Shown in pieces: positions 34,894 to 46,034 of a DNA stretch of 64,000 nucleotides. Under the pieces are notes generated by a model, which was not told the DNA's origin, searched no databases, and saw only the letters and a list, made by a program, of their open reading frames with translations. The translations under genes were made by a program, and so were the position numbers. The number at the start of each line of letters is the position of its first letter. Position 1 is the stretch's first letter. The stretch is from Bradyrhizobium sp. BR 10289 (GTDB taxonomy: Bacteria > Pseudomonadota > Alphaproteobacteria > Rhizobiales > Xanthobacteraceae): NCBI RefSeq assembly GCF_019455385.1, contig NZ_JACOFR010000015.1, positions 119,886 to 183,885 on the forward strand, read 5' to 3'.

Positions 34894-36654
34894 TCAGCCC
34901 GCCGCGCTCGTCTCCTTCGCGGCCGGCTCGCCGTCCTTGCCGAGGACGTGGATCTCGCCGTCCTTCACCATCGTCACCTTGCGGGTGTGGAAGGCATCAA
35001 GCGTCGAGCGATGGCCGATCGAGACGATGGTGGCCTGCGGCAGCTTCTCGGCCAGCAGGCGGTACAGCCGGGCCTCGGACGGCTCGTCCAGCGAGGCCGT
35101 CGCCTCATCCAGGAACAGAAAGTCCGGCATATGTAGCAGCGCGCGGGCAAGCCCCAGGCGCTGCTGCTCGCCGAGCGACAGCGTCCGGTTCCAGTGGCCG
35201 TCCTCATTGAGCCGTTTGGCCAGACGCGGCATGCCGACTGCGACCAGTGCGTCCGCGATCTTCTCGGGCGCGATCGTGCCGTGCCCGGAGGGGTAGATCA
35301 CGGCATCCCCGAGCGCGCCGATCGGGAAATAGGGGCGCTGCGGCAGCATCATCAGTTTCGCCTTCTCGGGAATGGCGATCGTCCCGCTGCCGAACGGCCA
35401 GATGCCGGCGACGGCCCGGAACAGGGTCGACTTGCCGGAGCCGGACGGTCCCGTCACCAGCACCCGCTCCGCCGGCTGCACCGTGAAGGCGGCGACACTG
35501 ACCAGCGGCTCGCCGTTCGGCAGGTTTACCAGCAGCTGCCCGAGCGTGATCGCATGGCCGTTCGACGGCGCAACGCCGATGGTCGGCTCCTGCGCCGCGA
35601 GGTTGGCGGACGAGCTGACCGACATCTCGAAGCCATCGAGGCGGGCGATCACCGAGCGCCATTCCGCCAGCGAGCGGTACGCCGTGACGAAGAACGACAG
35701 CGCATCCTGCACGCTGCCGAACGCCGAGCCGGTCTGCATCATGTCGCCGAGCTGGATGCGCTTGGCGAAGTAGGCGGGCGCCACCACGACATAGGGAAAG
35801 ATCACGGCGGCCTGATTGTAGCTCGCCGTGAAGGCGGTCAGGCGCTTGGTCCGGCTCATGATCGCGTACCAGTTGCCGATGACGAAGCCGAAGCGCTGCA
35901 GGAGACTTCCCCGCTCCGCGGTCTCGCCCTTCAGCAGGGCGATCTGCTCGGAGTTTTCGCGCACGCGGATCAGGTTGAAGCGGAAATCGGCCTCGAAGCG
36001 CTGCTGCTCGAAATTGAGGTTGATGAGCGGAGAGCCGATCCAGTGCGTCAGCGCCGTCCCCAGCACCGCATAGACCAGCGCACACCAGAACAGGAAACCG
36101 GGAACGATGATGTCGGTCCCGTTGATGTGCAGCGGGGCCTTGTTGGACAGGCCCCAGAGGATGAAGGCGAAGGAGAACAGCGTCACGATCGACGACAGCA
36201 GGCCGAGGCCGATGGTCAGCGTCTGCTCGACGAAATTCTTGACGTCCTCGGTGATGCGCTGGTCCGGGTTGTCGGCGGCGTCGCCCTTGAGCTGCATGCG
36301 ATAATGCGTGGCATCCTCGAGCCATTCACCGAGATAATGTTGCGTCAGCCATTGCCGCCAGCGGATCTGGAGCCATTGGTTCAAATAGAGCTTGTAGACC
36401 GCCAGCGCGACGAAGGTGAAGGCAAGGCCGAGGAAGATCCAGATCTCGCGGACGAACTGATCCAGCTGATATTCCTGGATCGCGCTGAAGAACCGGTTCT
36501 GCCACTGGCTGACCAGGACGTTGATCGCGACCAGCGCCAGCTCCATCGCGATCACGGCGCCGAGCAGGCCGCGGCCGGCCCATTTGTCCTCCGACCGGAA
36601 ATAGGGGATGGCGATTCGCCAGACGGTCGCGAGCGTGGCGCTGATGTTCTTCAC
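34894..36654 (-). CDS. SbmA/BacA-like ABC transporter with fused ATPase (BclA/YddA type)
   Basis: 586 residues. Residues about 15-330 are the SbmA/BacA-like membrane domain (about six helices; NRFFSAIQEYQLDQF, RWRQWLTQHYLGEWL), and the C-terminus is an ABC ATPase with Walker A GPSGSGKST (about 402-410), signature LSLGEQQRL (about 492-500) and Walker B DFLFLDEAT. GTG 36654 follows AGGAGA at 9 bases; GTG 36684 has no site. Fused members import antimicrobial peptides or cobalamin; BclA of Bradyrhizobium is needed to survive plant NCR peptides. Substrate not shown here. Confidence 0.9.
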   Translation of the reverse strand: MKNISATLATVWRIAIPYFRSEDKWAGRGLLGAVIAMELALVAINVLVSQWQNRFFSAIQEYQLDQFVREIWIFLGLAFTFVALAVYKLYLNQWLQIRWRQWLTQHYLGEWLEDATHYRMQLKGDAADNPDQRITEDVKNFVEQTLTIGLGLLSSIVTLFSFAFILWGLSNKAPLHINGTDIIVPGFLFWCALVYAVLGTALTHWIGSPLINLNFEQQRFEADFRFNLIRVRENSEQIALLKGETAERGSLLQRFGFVIGNWYAIMSRTKRLTAFTASYNQAAVIFPYVVVAPAYFAKRIQLGDMMQTGSAFGSVQDALSFFVTAYRSLAEWRSVIARLDGFEMSVSSSANLAAQEPTIGVAPSNGHAITLGQLLVNLPNGEPLVSVAAFTVQPAERVLVTGPSGSGKSTLFRAVAGIWPFGSGTIAIPEKAKLMMLPQRPYFPIGALGDAVIYPSGHGTIAPEKIADALVAVGMPRLAKRLNEDGHWNRTLSLGEQQRLGLARALLHMPDFLFLDEATASLDEPSEARLYRLLAEKLPQATIVSIGHRSTLDAFHTRKVTMVKDGEIHVLGKDGEPAAKETSAAG

Positions 36655-36984
36655 AGAGCTCTGTCTCCTCGAGGGGATGTGCACGATTGCCTGAAGCCCA
36701 ATTGCCTGAAACCAAAGGCTTGCGGCAATGGCGAAAATGGGCGCGCTTAGACTAAAGTCGCAAGTTCTGCAATTTGCGTTGGCTTGTCGCAGCCCGCAAC
36801 CCTAGCATGGGCATAACGGCGCGGGGTGGGGACCTCCCGGAATTCGCGAGCTTGTGAGCAGGCGGGAACCGCCGCATTCGCGAGGAATTCGTGTCCGGCT
36901 CGGGGGTTATCGCTTCCAGCGTCAAGCAGGCTTGGCCGTCCACGCAAGGCCGCTTGCCCAACAGATGCGTGGGGGAGGAAGACC
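36655..36984. other. 330-base divergent promoter region, ABC transporter and lctP
   Basis: No gene. Contains short frames only. The bases before ATG 36985 end in GGGGGAGGAAGACC, a strong ribosome site for lctP. No clear operator was found. Confidence 0.35.
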
Positions 36985-38649
<1,665 letters not shown>

Positions 38650-38669
38650 CAGGCAACGCTTCGACGCAG

Positions 38670-38702
38670 ATCCCCGCGGGCTCGCGCCTCGCGGGGATTT
38701 TT
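38670..38702 (+). terminator. rho-independent terminator of lldP
   Basis: ATCCCCGCG and CGCGGGGAT form a 9-bp stem followed by TTTTT. Confidence 0.9.
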
Positions 38703-38783
38703 GCATCATGCGGGGGCGAACCTTCTCAACGGCGCCGCCGTCTTATAGAAGGTGCGGCAAATCAGGTCGGGTCGAGAGGTCTC

Positions 38784-39182
38784 ATGGTTTCGCTGAAGCA
38801 GGTGATGTGTCTTGCGGTTGCAACGCTCGCGATGTCCACGCTCGCGCGCGCGGAGGACGGTTTTCCCTTCGGCACCGAGATGACGCTGGAAGCGCTGCCG
38901 CAGCCAGGCTCGAAGCGGATTCCGAACATCGAGATCGGCGACAACGGCGAGGTCGTGCTGGAGCTCTGGTGCAAGGGCGGCAAGGGCCAGTTCTCGGTCG
39001 CCGGCAACACCGTGATCTTCGTCCCCGGCCAGATCCAGGACCGCAACTGTTCGCCGGCGAGAGCGCAGGCCGACGACGAGCTCGTCGCGGCGCTGAGCAG
39101 CGTCGAGACCTGGAGGCGCCAGGGCGATGTGCTGACGCTGATCGGCCCGAAGCCGCTGCGCTTCAGGACGACGGGGAATTAG
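38784..39182 (+). CDS. exported META-domain-like protein
   Basis: 132 residues from ATG 38784 with signal peptide VMCLAVATLAMSTLARAED. The mature part ends GDVLTLIGPKPLRFRTTGN and holds QIQDRNCSPARAQADDELV, similar to the Cys/Asp pattern of HslJ/META proteins. One isolated Cys pair is possible (LWCKGG and DRNCSP). Stress-associated periplasmic role is only an inference. Confidence 0.6.
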   Translation: MVSLKQVMCLAVATLAMSTLARAEDGFPFGTEMTLEALPQPGSKRIPNIEIGDNGEVVLELWCKGGKGQFSVAGNTVIFVPGQIQDRNCSPARAQADDELVAALSSVETWRRQGDVLTLIGPKPLRFRTTGN

Positions 39183-39194
39183 CGAAACCCTCGC

Positions 39195-39296
39195 TGTCAT
39201 TCCCCGCGAAAGCGGGGAATCCAGTATGCCGCGGCTTCTCGATTCATCAAAGGTGTCTCGGAGTACTGGATCGCCCGGTCAAGCCGGGCGACGACA
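39195..39296. repeat. dispersed palindromic repeat pair
   Basis: TCATTCCCCGC-GAAA-GCGGGGAATCC hairpin on the left, and TCGCCCGGTCAAGCCGGGCGA hairpin on the right, with a spacer, as at 4931-5023. Confidence 0.75.
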
Positions 39297-39314
39297 GCTG
39301 AGTTCGTGGCGACG

Positions 39315-40526
39315 TCACTTCCACGCCGACTTGTCGGCGTCCCAGCGCTGGCCCTTCAACTCCTTGGCGAGCGCCTCGATCGAGCCGTTGTCGTCGGGCT
39401 GGTCGCCTTCCTCGTCGGCCGATGCTTCGTCAGAGAGGATGAGCTTGGCGCCGCTGCTCTCATCGGAGGTCGTGGTCGCGGGGCTGCCGATCCAGAGCAT
39501 CAGCTTGTCGGTGGTGCCGGGCTTGTCGGGCGAGATCAGGCCTGCGACCTCGATCGTGTCGGTGAGATCGAGCGCGGGGAAATCCTGGTTCGGCCGCTTG
39601 AAGACCAGCTTGAGCTTGCCGGTGGCGGGATTGAAGTTTTGCGAAACCGGCTTTGCCGCGAGCGTCCTGCTCAGCACCCCGGCCACCGCAGTGGCGAGCT
39701 TGTCCCTGTCGATCTTGTCGCCGGTGCGCCAGTCGGCGGCGGCAAAGCGGATGGTGCGGTCCATCTCGGTCATGCCGGCGGTCCAGCCCGCGGCGGTGAC
39801 GCCGGGCATCGCCTTGAATTTTGCCAGCAGCGCGGCGGCGCGCTCCGGGTCGACCGACATGTTGATGGTCTGCTCGCCGGCGCGCAGCGCGTCGCAGCCG
39901 ACGGTGAGGCTCGACAGCGTCACCTCGACGTCCTGGCCCTTCAGGCTCTTCAGGAAGTCGGTCGCCGCATCGAGCTTGACCTTCACCGCGATCGCCTCCG
40001 GGGAGACGTCGGTGAAATCCTTCGGCTGCGGCGTGATGCCGTCGTCGGAGGTCTGGTTGTCCTGAAATTCCTTCTCGCTGAGATCGGAATTGTCGGACGA
40101 GGTGACCTCGGTGACGGTCTGGCCGATGCTGATCTGGCCACGGAATTCGAAATTGTCTCCGGACTGCTTGCGCAGCAGCTTGACGCTCACGGGCGCTTTC
40201 GCGCCGAGGCTCTGCGTCGTGCCGGTCAGGGTCTGGCCGGCGACCTGGAGATTGACGACGAAGCGGTCCTTGCGGTCGGAATTCTTCGCGACGGGATAGC
40301 AGACGTCGAGCACCGCCGCCGTCACCGTCTTGCCCTGGCGCGTCTCCTTCAGGATCACGTCGGCATTGCCGTCCATCAGACCGTCGATCGACGTGAAATA
40401 GCGCGTCTCGGTTCCACCCGGCGCCGTGGCCTTCGGCGACAATTTCATCTGGGCGGATGCGACCTCAGGCGAGACGGCAAGCAGAGCCGCCAATAGGGCC
40501 GTCGAACAAACCAGAAGCGCACGCAT
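39315..40526 (-). CDS. exported hypothetical protein
   Basis: 403 residues, signal peptide MRALLVCSTALLAALLAV then SAQ. The middle (about 60-330) alternates beta-like segments with two long linker regions rich in Asp/Ser; the C-terminus has an acidic tail, DEASADEEGDQPDDNG. One Cys pair possible (DVCYPV and VGCDAL). GAGGA precedes ATG 40526. No family recognised; likely periplasmic. Confidence 0.75.
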   Translation of the reverse strand: MRALLVCSTALLAALLAVSPEVASAQMKLSPKATAPGGTETRYFTSIDGLMDGNADVILKETRQGKTVTAAVLDVCYPVAKNSDRKDRFVVNLQVAGQTLTGTTQSLGAKAPVSVKLLRKQSGDNFEFRGQISIGQTVTEVTSSDNSDLSEKEFQDNQTSDDGITPQPKDFTDVSPEAIAVKVKLDAATDFLKSLKGQDVEVTLSSLTVGCDALRAGEQTINMSVDPERAAALLAKFKAMPGVTAAGWTAGMTEMDRTIRFAAADWRTGDKIDRDKLATAVAGVLSRTLAAKPVSQNFNPATGKLKLVFKRPNQDFPALDLTDTIEVAGLISPDKPGTTDKLMLWIGSPATTTSDESSGAKLILSDEASADEEGDQPDDNGSIEALAKELKGQRWDADKSAWK

Positions 40527-40544
40527 GATGAAATCCTCGCGCAA

Positions 40545-40594
40545 TGGGCATGATCCGGAAAAGTGTGAAGCGGTTTTCCGGTCGGATCATGCCC
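40545..40594. repeat. perfect palindromic repeat element
   Basis: GGGCATGATCCG (40545) and CGGATCATGCCC (40583) are perfect 12-base arms around an AAAACCGC-type centre. A form of the ATGATCCGGAAAA-type rhizobial dispersed palindrome. Confidence 0.65.
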
Positions 40595-40669
40595 AGAAAA
40601 TTCGAATCGGCCGCCACCGTAGTTGGTTTTGATCGTCGGTTGAATTGCAAAGCGGCGGGGATGGTCGGC

Positions 40670-40699
40670 AAAAAAGAAGGCCGCCCGGAGGCGGCCTTC
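40670..40699 (-). terminator. rho-independent terminator of groEL
   Basis: On the minus strand GAAGGCCGCC-TCC-GGGCGGCCTTC is followed by TTTTTT; the best terminator in the window. Confidence 0.95.
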
Positions 40700-40724
40700 G
40701 TGACGTTGTAATGAAAGGATCGGC

Positions 40725-42356
<1,632 letters not shown>

Positions 42357-42373
42357 GATCTGCAATCCCTCGT

Positions 42374-42445
42374 GTTTCGTGATGTGTCTTGTTTCGTGAT
42401 GTGTCCGGAATGATGGATGCCCGGATCGCTCGATCCGGGCATGAC
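42374..42445. repeat. direct repeat and palindrome inside the groES-groEL spacer
   Basis: GTTTCGTGATGTGTC occurs at 42374-42388 and 42391-42405. Next, TGCCCGGATCG-CT-CGATCCGGGCA (42418-42441) is a perfect 11-bp hairpin like those at 4931 and 39195. It lies inside the transcribed groESL message. Confidence 0.75.
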
Positions 42446-42472
42446 ATTCAGCAGCCGTTCAGGGGGGCGGCC

Positions 42473-42769
42473 TTAGGCCAGAACGCCCATGATGTCCGAC
42501 TCCTTCATGATCAGGAGATCTTCGTTGTCGATCTTGACCTCGGTGCCCGACCACTTGCCGAACAGCACGCGGTCGCCGACCTTGAGGTCGATCGGGATCA
42601 GCTTGCCGGCCTCGTCGCGGCCGCCGGGGCCGACGGCGACAACCTCGCCCTGGGACGGCTTTTCCTTGGCGGTGTCCGGAATGATGATGCCGCCCTTGGT
42701 CTTTTCCTCGGCGTCGATACGTTTGACCACGACACGGTCATGCAGCGGACGAAATTTGGACTTAGCCAT
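42473..42769 (-). CDS. groES: co-chaperonin GroES (Hsp10)
   Basis: 98 residues, KSKFRPLHDRVVVKRIDAEE, the mobile loop EEKTKGGIIIPDTAKEKP, and the roof segment VGPGGRDEAGK. Caps GroEL. First gene of groESL with CIRCE and a promoter upstream. Confidence 0.98.
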   Translation of the reverse strand: MAKSKFRPLHDRVVVKRIDAEEKTKGGIIIPDTAKEKPSQGEVVAVGPGGRDEAGKLIPIDLKVGDRVLFGKWSGTEVKIDNEDLLIMKESDIMGVLA

Positions 42770-42862
42770 GACGTTTCCCTTTGGAGGCTCGCTTCGGAAC
42801 TAGCGGAAGTGGGTGGGGCGGCGCGTCCGTCCACCCACTTGTGCGAGGATCGAACGGCGCGC

Positions 42863-42889
42863 TTAGCAATCGGGCTTTCCGAGTGCTAA
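42863..42889 (-). promoter_or_regulatory. CIRCE element (HrcA operator)
   Basis: Minus-strand TTAGCACTC-N9-GATTGCTAA is the CIRCE inverted repeat with one mismatch (right arm GAtTGCTAA for GAGTGCTAA). Position, about 94 bases upstream of groES and just downstream of the promoter, is normal for HrcA repression of heat-shock genes. Confidence 0.95.
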
Positions 42890-42900
42890 GAGTGTTCCGG

Positions 42901-42928
42901 GAATATGGCTTGGCTGCGATCCTGTCAA
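42901..42928 (-). promoter_or_regulatory. groESL promoter (sigma-70 or RpoH type)
   Basis: On the minus strand TTGACA (42928-42923) and ATATTC (42906-42901), spaced 16 bases, preceded by C as in CTTGACA. The sequence also fits the alphaproteobacterial RpoH consensus CTTG-N17-CyTAT. It lies just upstream of CIRCE. Confidence 0.65.
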
Positions 42929-43084
42929 GCAAAGGTGGTTAAGCGATTGGTGAGGCGGATATAGGATGGTGGCATTGGAAACTTGTTCGGGGCCCCGGCG
43001 TATCAAAGGACGTCATTGCTCCGGCGGCGGTTTTGCGCTTGGCTGCGGGAGGGGTGCGGCCATGGTCTTGTTCGGGGGAATGCC

Positions 43085-43609
43085 ATGATCAGTTCAGCTC
43101 GCGCGCGCACGGTTGCCAATCTGGCGGCCGCGTCTTCTCTGGCGCTGTTGCTGGGCGCCTGCGGCGGCGGCCTGAGCCTGCCGTCCTTCGGCACGTCGTC
43201 TTCGCCGCCGCCCGAGGCCGATACCGGCACCGGTCCCGAAATGCCGGCGACCATCCGCGCCGACGAGATCGTCGGCCGCTGGGGCCTCGCCTCGTTCCAG
43301 AACCCGGCCGACCGCGCCCGCACCGAGGCCGCGGCGAGGGCGCAGTGCAAGAACCCCTACGTGATCACCGCCGGCACCTCCGGCGGCGTGGTCATGCATC
43401 TGGCCGACCAGGCAACGCCGCAGGAGCTGCGGCTGAAGGGCTCGCCCAGCGGCAAGAACTATATCGGCCCGGCAGGTCCCACCCCCGGCGAACAGGACCG
43501 CGAGATCGTCTCCTTCGACGGCCGCGTCATGATCACCCGCTTCATAGACAAGGACGCCGCCACCCGCTACGGCAACATGGTCTACGTCCGCTGCGCGCCG
43601 CGGGCGTGA
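43085..43609 (+). CDS. outer-membrane or inner-membrane lipoprotein
   Basis: 174 residues from ATG 43085. Signal SSLALLLGACGGG carries a lipobox (LLLGAC) with Cys27, so it is a lipoprotein. The mature domain, about 55-174, contains GRWGLASFQNPADR, a compact lipocalin-like or META-like start, and a Cys pair (AQCKNP and VRCAPR). Function unknown. Divergent from groESL. Confidence 0.8.
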   Translation: MISSARARTVANLAAASSLALLLGACGGGLSLPSFGTSSSPPPEADTGTGPEMPATIRADEIVGRWGLASFQNPADRARTEAAARAQCKNPYVITAGTSGGVVMHLADQATPQELRLKGSPSGKNYIGPAGPTPGEQDREIVSFDGRVMITRFIDKDAATRYGNMVYVRCAPRA

Positions 43610-43634
43610 TAAGCTAGCGCCACGTTCGAGCTGC

Positions 43635-43834
43635 ACCCTCGCCCCTCGTGGGAGAGGGTGGCTTCGCTGAAAGCGAGCCGGGTGAGGCGTTCTCTCCGCG
43701 AGTCCAACTCTCATTTGAATGCGCGGAGCGAACCCCTCCTCCGGCGCCGTAGCCGAAGCTTCGCTTCGGCGTTCCTTAAGAACGGCGGCCAAAGGCCGCC
43801 TATGCCACCTTCTCCCACAAAGGAAGAAGGGAAG
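43635..43834. repeat. CTCCC..GGGAG palindromic element (decayed pair)
   Basis: CTCGCCCCTCGTGGGAGAGG and, in reverse, CACCTTCTCCCACAAAGGA form the outer arms; GCTTCGCTGAAAGCGA, CGAAGCTTCG and AAAGGCCGCC hairpins lie between. Same family as 45841-45974. Confidence 0.6.
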
Positions 43835-43853
43835 GCAGCGTCGCAATGAGGGA

Positions 43854-43890
43854 AAACAAAAACGCCGGCTCGCGCCGGCGTTTCGTTTTT
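43854..43890. terminator. bidirectional terminator
   Basis: AACGCCGGC-TCGC-GCCGGCGTT is a perfect 9-bp stem with T-rich DNA on the right and A-rich DNA on the left, so it serves the lipoprotein gene (+) and cheZ (-). Confidence 0.88.
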
Positions 43891-43907
43891 CGTGATCTCG
43901 CGCCCGC

Positions 43908-44699
43908 TCAGTCGAACAGCGCGTCGATGTCGTCCTGGGAAGCGTGGCCGACGTCGCCGGCGAGCTTCGGGCCGTTGAGCAGCTTCTCGTCGTCGCTGCG
44001 GTTGTCGGCATGCACGTGCGCCGGCACATGGGCCTTGATCGCGTCGACGCCGCCCCAGATGTCCATCATCGCATTGATGTGCTGCTCGATGAACTTCATC
44101 GTGGTCATGACCTTGCTGATGCGCTGGCCGGTCAGGTCCTGGAAGTTGCAGGCTTCGAAGATCGAGATGACGCGTTCCTGGATGTCGTCGGCGAGCCGCT
44201 TCTGCTGGTCGACCGAGTCCACCTTGGACATCGCGCTGGCGGCCTGGTCGATCGACTCGGCTGCTTCGAGGATCTGCTGGGTCGCCTGTTCGGTGCCGCC
44301 CACGACCGCGCCGAGTTCGCCATTGACCTTGGCCATCTCCGCGCCGTCAAAGCTCTTGCCATGGAGCACCGCGATCTCGCGCTTGGTGCGGTCGATGGCG
44401 TCGTGGATGAGGTCGAGCTCGATCTTCAGCTTCTCGCACTGCTCGATCTGGGCCCGATAGGTTTCGAGCATCGTGCGTGCGTCGGCCAGTTCTTGCGCCG
44501 TGGAGGCGTCGATCGCCGCCATCGCCGCGCTGCCGGACAGCGGGGCAGCAGTCACGCCCTTCGCCATCTGTGCGCGGATCGCGCGCAGCTCAGCCATGAT
44601 TTCGCTATGCATCGGACCAGCCTCTTCGGTCGCCTCAAAAATCGGCATCTCTCCGCCGAGGATGTCCTCGACACGAAAACGCTTGCGGTGAACAGCCAT
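43908..44699 (-). CDS. cheZ: CheZ-like chemotaxis phosphatase
   Basis: 263 residues. Long helical hairpin with the catalytic ACNFQDLTGQRISKV segment; Asp188 and Gln192 match the catalytic residues of enteric CheZ. The extreme C-terminus SQDDIDALFD is a CheY-binding-like peptide. It dephosphorylates CheY-P. Stands alone, opposite an L,D-transpeptidase, with no che or fla genes around; such orphan CheZ is unusual in alphaproteobacteria, where CheY sink proteins are common. Confidence 0.88.
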   Translation of the reverse strand: MAVHRKRFRVEDILGGEMPIFEATEEAGPMHSEIMAELRAIRAQMAKGVTAAPLSGSAAMAAIDASTAQELADARTMLETYRAQIEQCEKLKIELDLIHDAIDRTKREIAVLHGKSFDGAEMAKVNGELGAVVGGTEQATQQILEAAESIDQAASAMSKVDSVDQQKRLADDIQERVISIFEACNFQDLTGQRISKVMTTMKFIEQHINAMMDIWGGVDAIKAHVPAHVHADNRSDDEKLLNGPKLAGDVGHASQDDIDALFD

Positions 44700-45015
44700 C
44701 AGGATACTCCCCCCACCTCACTCACGCGTCTTTGTAGGCAGAAGCGATTTAACACGAAGTTCACAGCAGGAACTGTCGTGCGGCCGCGCGCGACGGCGTG
44801 AAAACCCGGGATTAACCATGGCCGCGCGGCGTTCATCGAAAATAAACGCTGATCGCCAAATTGCAGCTCGCTGGCGACGTGGTGAATCGAAACGCCCGAT
44901 CCGTTTACCAAACAAAACGGCTTTTGCTTTTTATTGACCACGTCGCGGATCGCCGATCAGCCTGGCGCCTTCGCACGACGCATGTGATCTAGACGAAACA
45001 GTACAGAGTACGTCG
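44700..45015. other. 316-base divergent region, cheZ and L,D-transpeptidase
   Basis: No coding frame is convincing. CCGTTT-ACCAAACA-AAACGG at 44901-44920 followed by CTTTTGCTTTTT is terminator-like on the plus strand, which is odd in a divergent spacer and could mark the end of a short RNA. AT-rich blocks near 44830-44870 may hold promoters. Confidence 0.4.
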
Positions 45016-45828
45016 ATGTTCAAGAAAATGTCTGTCGCGCTGCTCGGCAGCGCTTGCACCTTCATTGGCGGCGCTGGCAGCGCCAGCGCCTTCGACAATA
45101 CCGTGCCGAACGATCCGCCCGCGGTGCTCTACCAGCCGAGGGTCGCCCCGGCGCCGGTGCGCGTCGCGTCCAATTCGCAGATGGGCGGCGGCTTCATCGA
45201 GTTCCTGTTCGGTGACGGCCCCGGCCGTGGTCCGGCCTATGCGCCGCAGGCGCCGGTCTACCAGCAGCAGCCGGGCTATTACGACCAGCGCCGCCTGCCG
45301 CCGATGGGCGAGCCGCAGATGCAGGGTGGATATCAGCAGGGCGCTGTCCAGCAGGACGCGGTCGACCCGCGCCAGCGTCCGTTCGATCCGAAATTCGAGA
45401 AACAATCTGTTGACTATAGCGGCAAGGAAAGTGCCGGCACGATCGTGGTGGATACGCCGAACAAGTTCCTCTATCTCGTCGAGGGCAACGGCCGCGCGAT
45501 GCGCTACGGCATCGGCGTCGGCCGCCCCGGCTTCACCTGGTCGGGCGTGAAGTCGATCACGGCCAAGCGCGAGTGGCCGGACTGGACCCCGCCGGCGGAG
45601 ATGATCGCGCGCCGGCCCGACCTGCCCCGGCACATGGAGGGCGGCCCGGAAAACCCGCTCGGTGCCCGCGCGATGTATCTCGGCTCGACGCTCTACCGCA
45701 TCCACGGCTCCAACGAGCCCTGGACCATCGGCACCAACGTCTCCTCGGGCTGCATCCGCATGCGCAACGAGGACGTCATCGACCTCTACGGCCGCGTCAA
45801 TGTCGGCACCAAGGTCGTGGTGATGTGA
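45016..45828 (+). CDS. L,D-transpeptidase (YkuD domain)
   Basis: 270 residues with a signal peptide, a Pro/Gln-rich linker (about 90-120, YQQQPGYYDQRRLPP) and a C-terminal YkuD domain from about 140. The catalytic segment HGSNEP ... SSGCIRM is near the end, with the nucleophile Cys and the His in place. Makes 3-3 crosslinks in peptidoglycan or ties it to proteins in the periplasm. ATG 45016. Confidence 0.93.
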   Translation: MFKKMSVALLGSACTFIGGAGSASAFDNTVPNDPPAVLYQPRVAPAPVRVASNSQMGGGFIEFLFGDGPGRGPAYAPQAPVYQQQPGYYDQRRLPPMGEPQMQGGYQQGAVQQDAVDPRQRPFDPKFEKQSVDYSGKESAGTIVVDTPNKFLYLVEGNGRAMRYGIGVGRPGFTWSGVKSITAKREWPDWTPPAEMIARRPDLPRHMEGGPENPLGARAMYLGSTLYRIHGSNEPWTIGTNVSSGCIRMRNEDVIDLYGRVNVGTKVVVM

Positions 45829-45840
45829 GTTCTTTTTTGT

Positions 45841-45974
45841 CCTCTCCCCTTGTGGGAGAGGTTGGTTCGCGCAGCGAACCGGGTGAGGGGTCTCTATTCT
45901 CACGAACGGTTTTGCGAGTGGAGAAAACCCCTCATCCGGCGCTTCGCCACCTTCTCCCACAAGGGGAGAAGGAA
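45841..45974. repeat. CCTCTCCCCTTGTGGGAGAGG element pair
   Basis: CCTCTCCCCTTGTGGGAGAGG at the left and CTTCTCCCACAAGGGGAGAAGG, broken here as CTTCTCCCAC and AAGGGGAGAAGG, at the right, in opposite orientation, with inner arms TTCGCGCAGCGAA and GGCGCTTCGCC. Full-length member of the family also seen at 43635. Confidence 0.75.
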
Positions 45975-45984
45975 GGTTCTCATG

Positions 45985-46014
45985 AAAACGGCCGCCTCAT
46001 CGGCGGCCGCTTTT
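45985..46014. terminator. bidirectional terminator
   Basis: CGGCCGCC-TCATC-GGCGGCCG with AAAA to the left and TTTT to the right; serves the L,D-transpeptidase (+) and the DUF2076 gene (-). Confidence 0.88.
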
Positions 46015-46034
46015 GTTTGGGCGTTGGGGCAGCC

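Noticed and set aside
42374..42405. Two 15-base repeats as a possible CRISPR start
   Set aside because: Only two copies with a 2-base spacer, no cas genes; a local tandem duplication.
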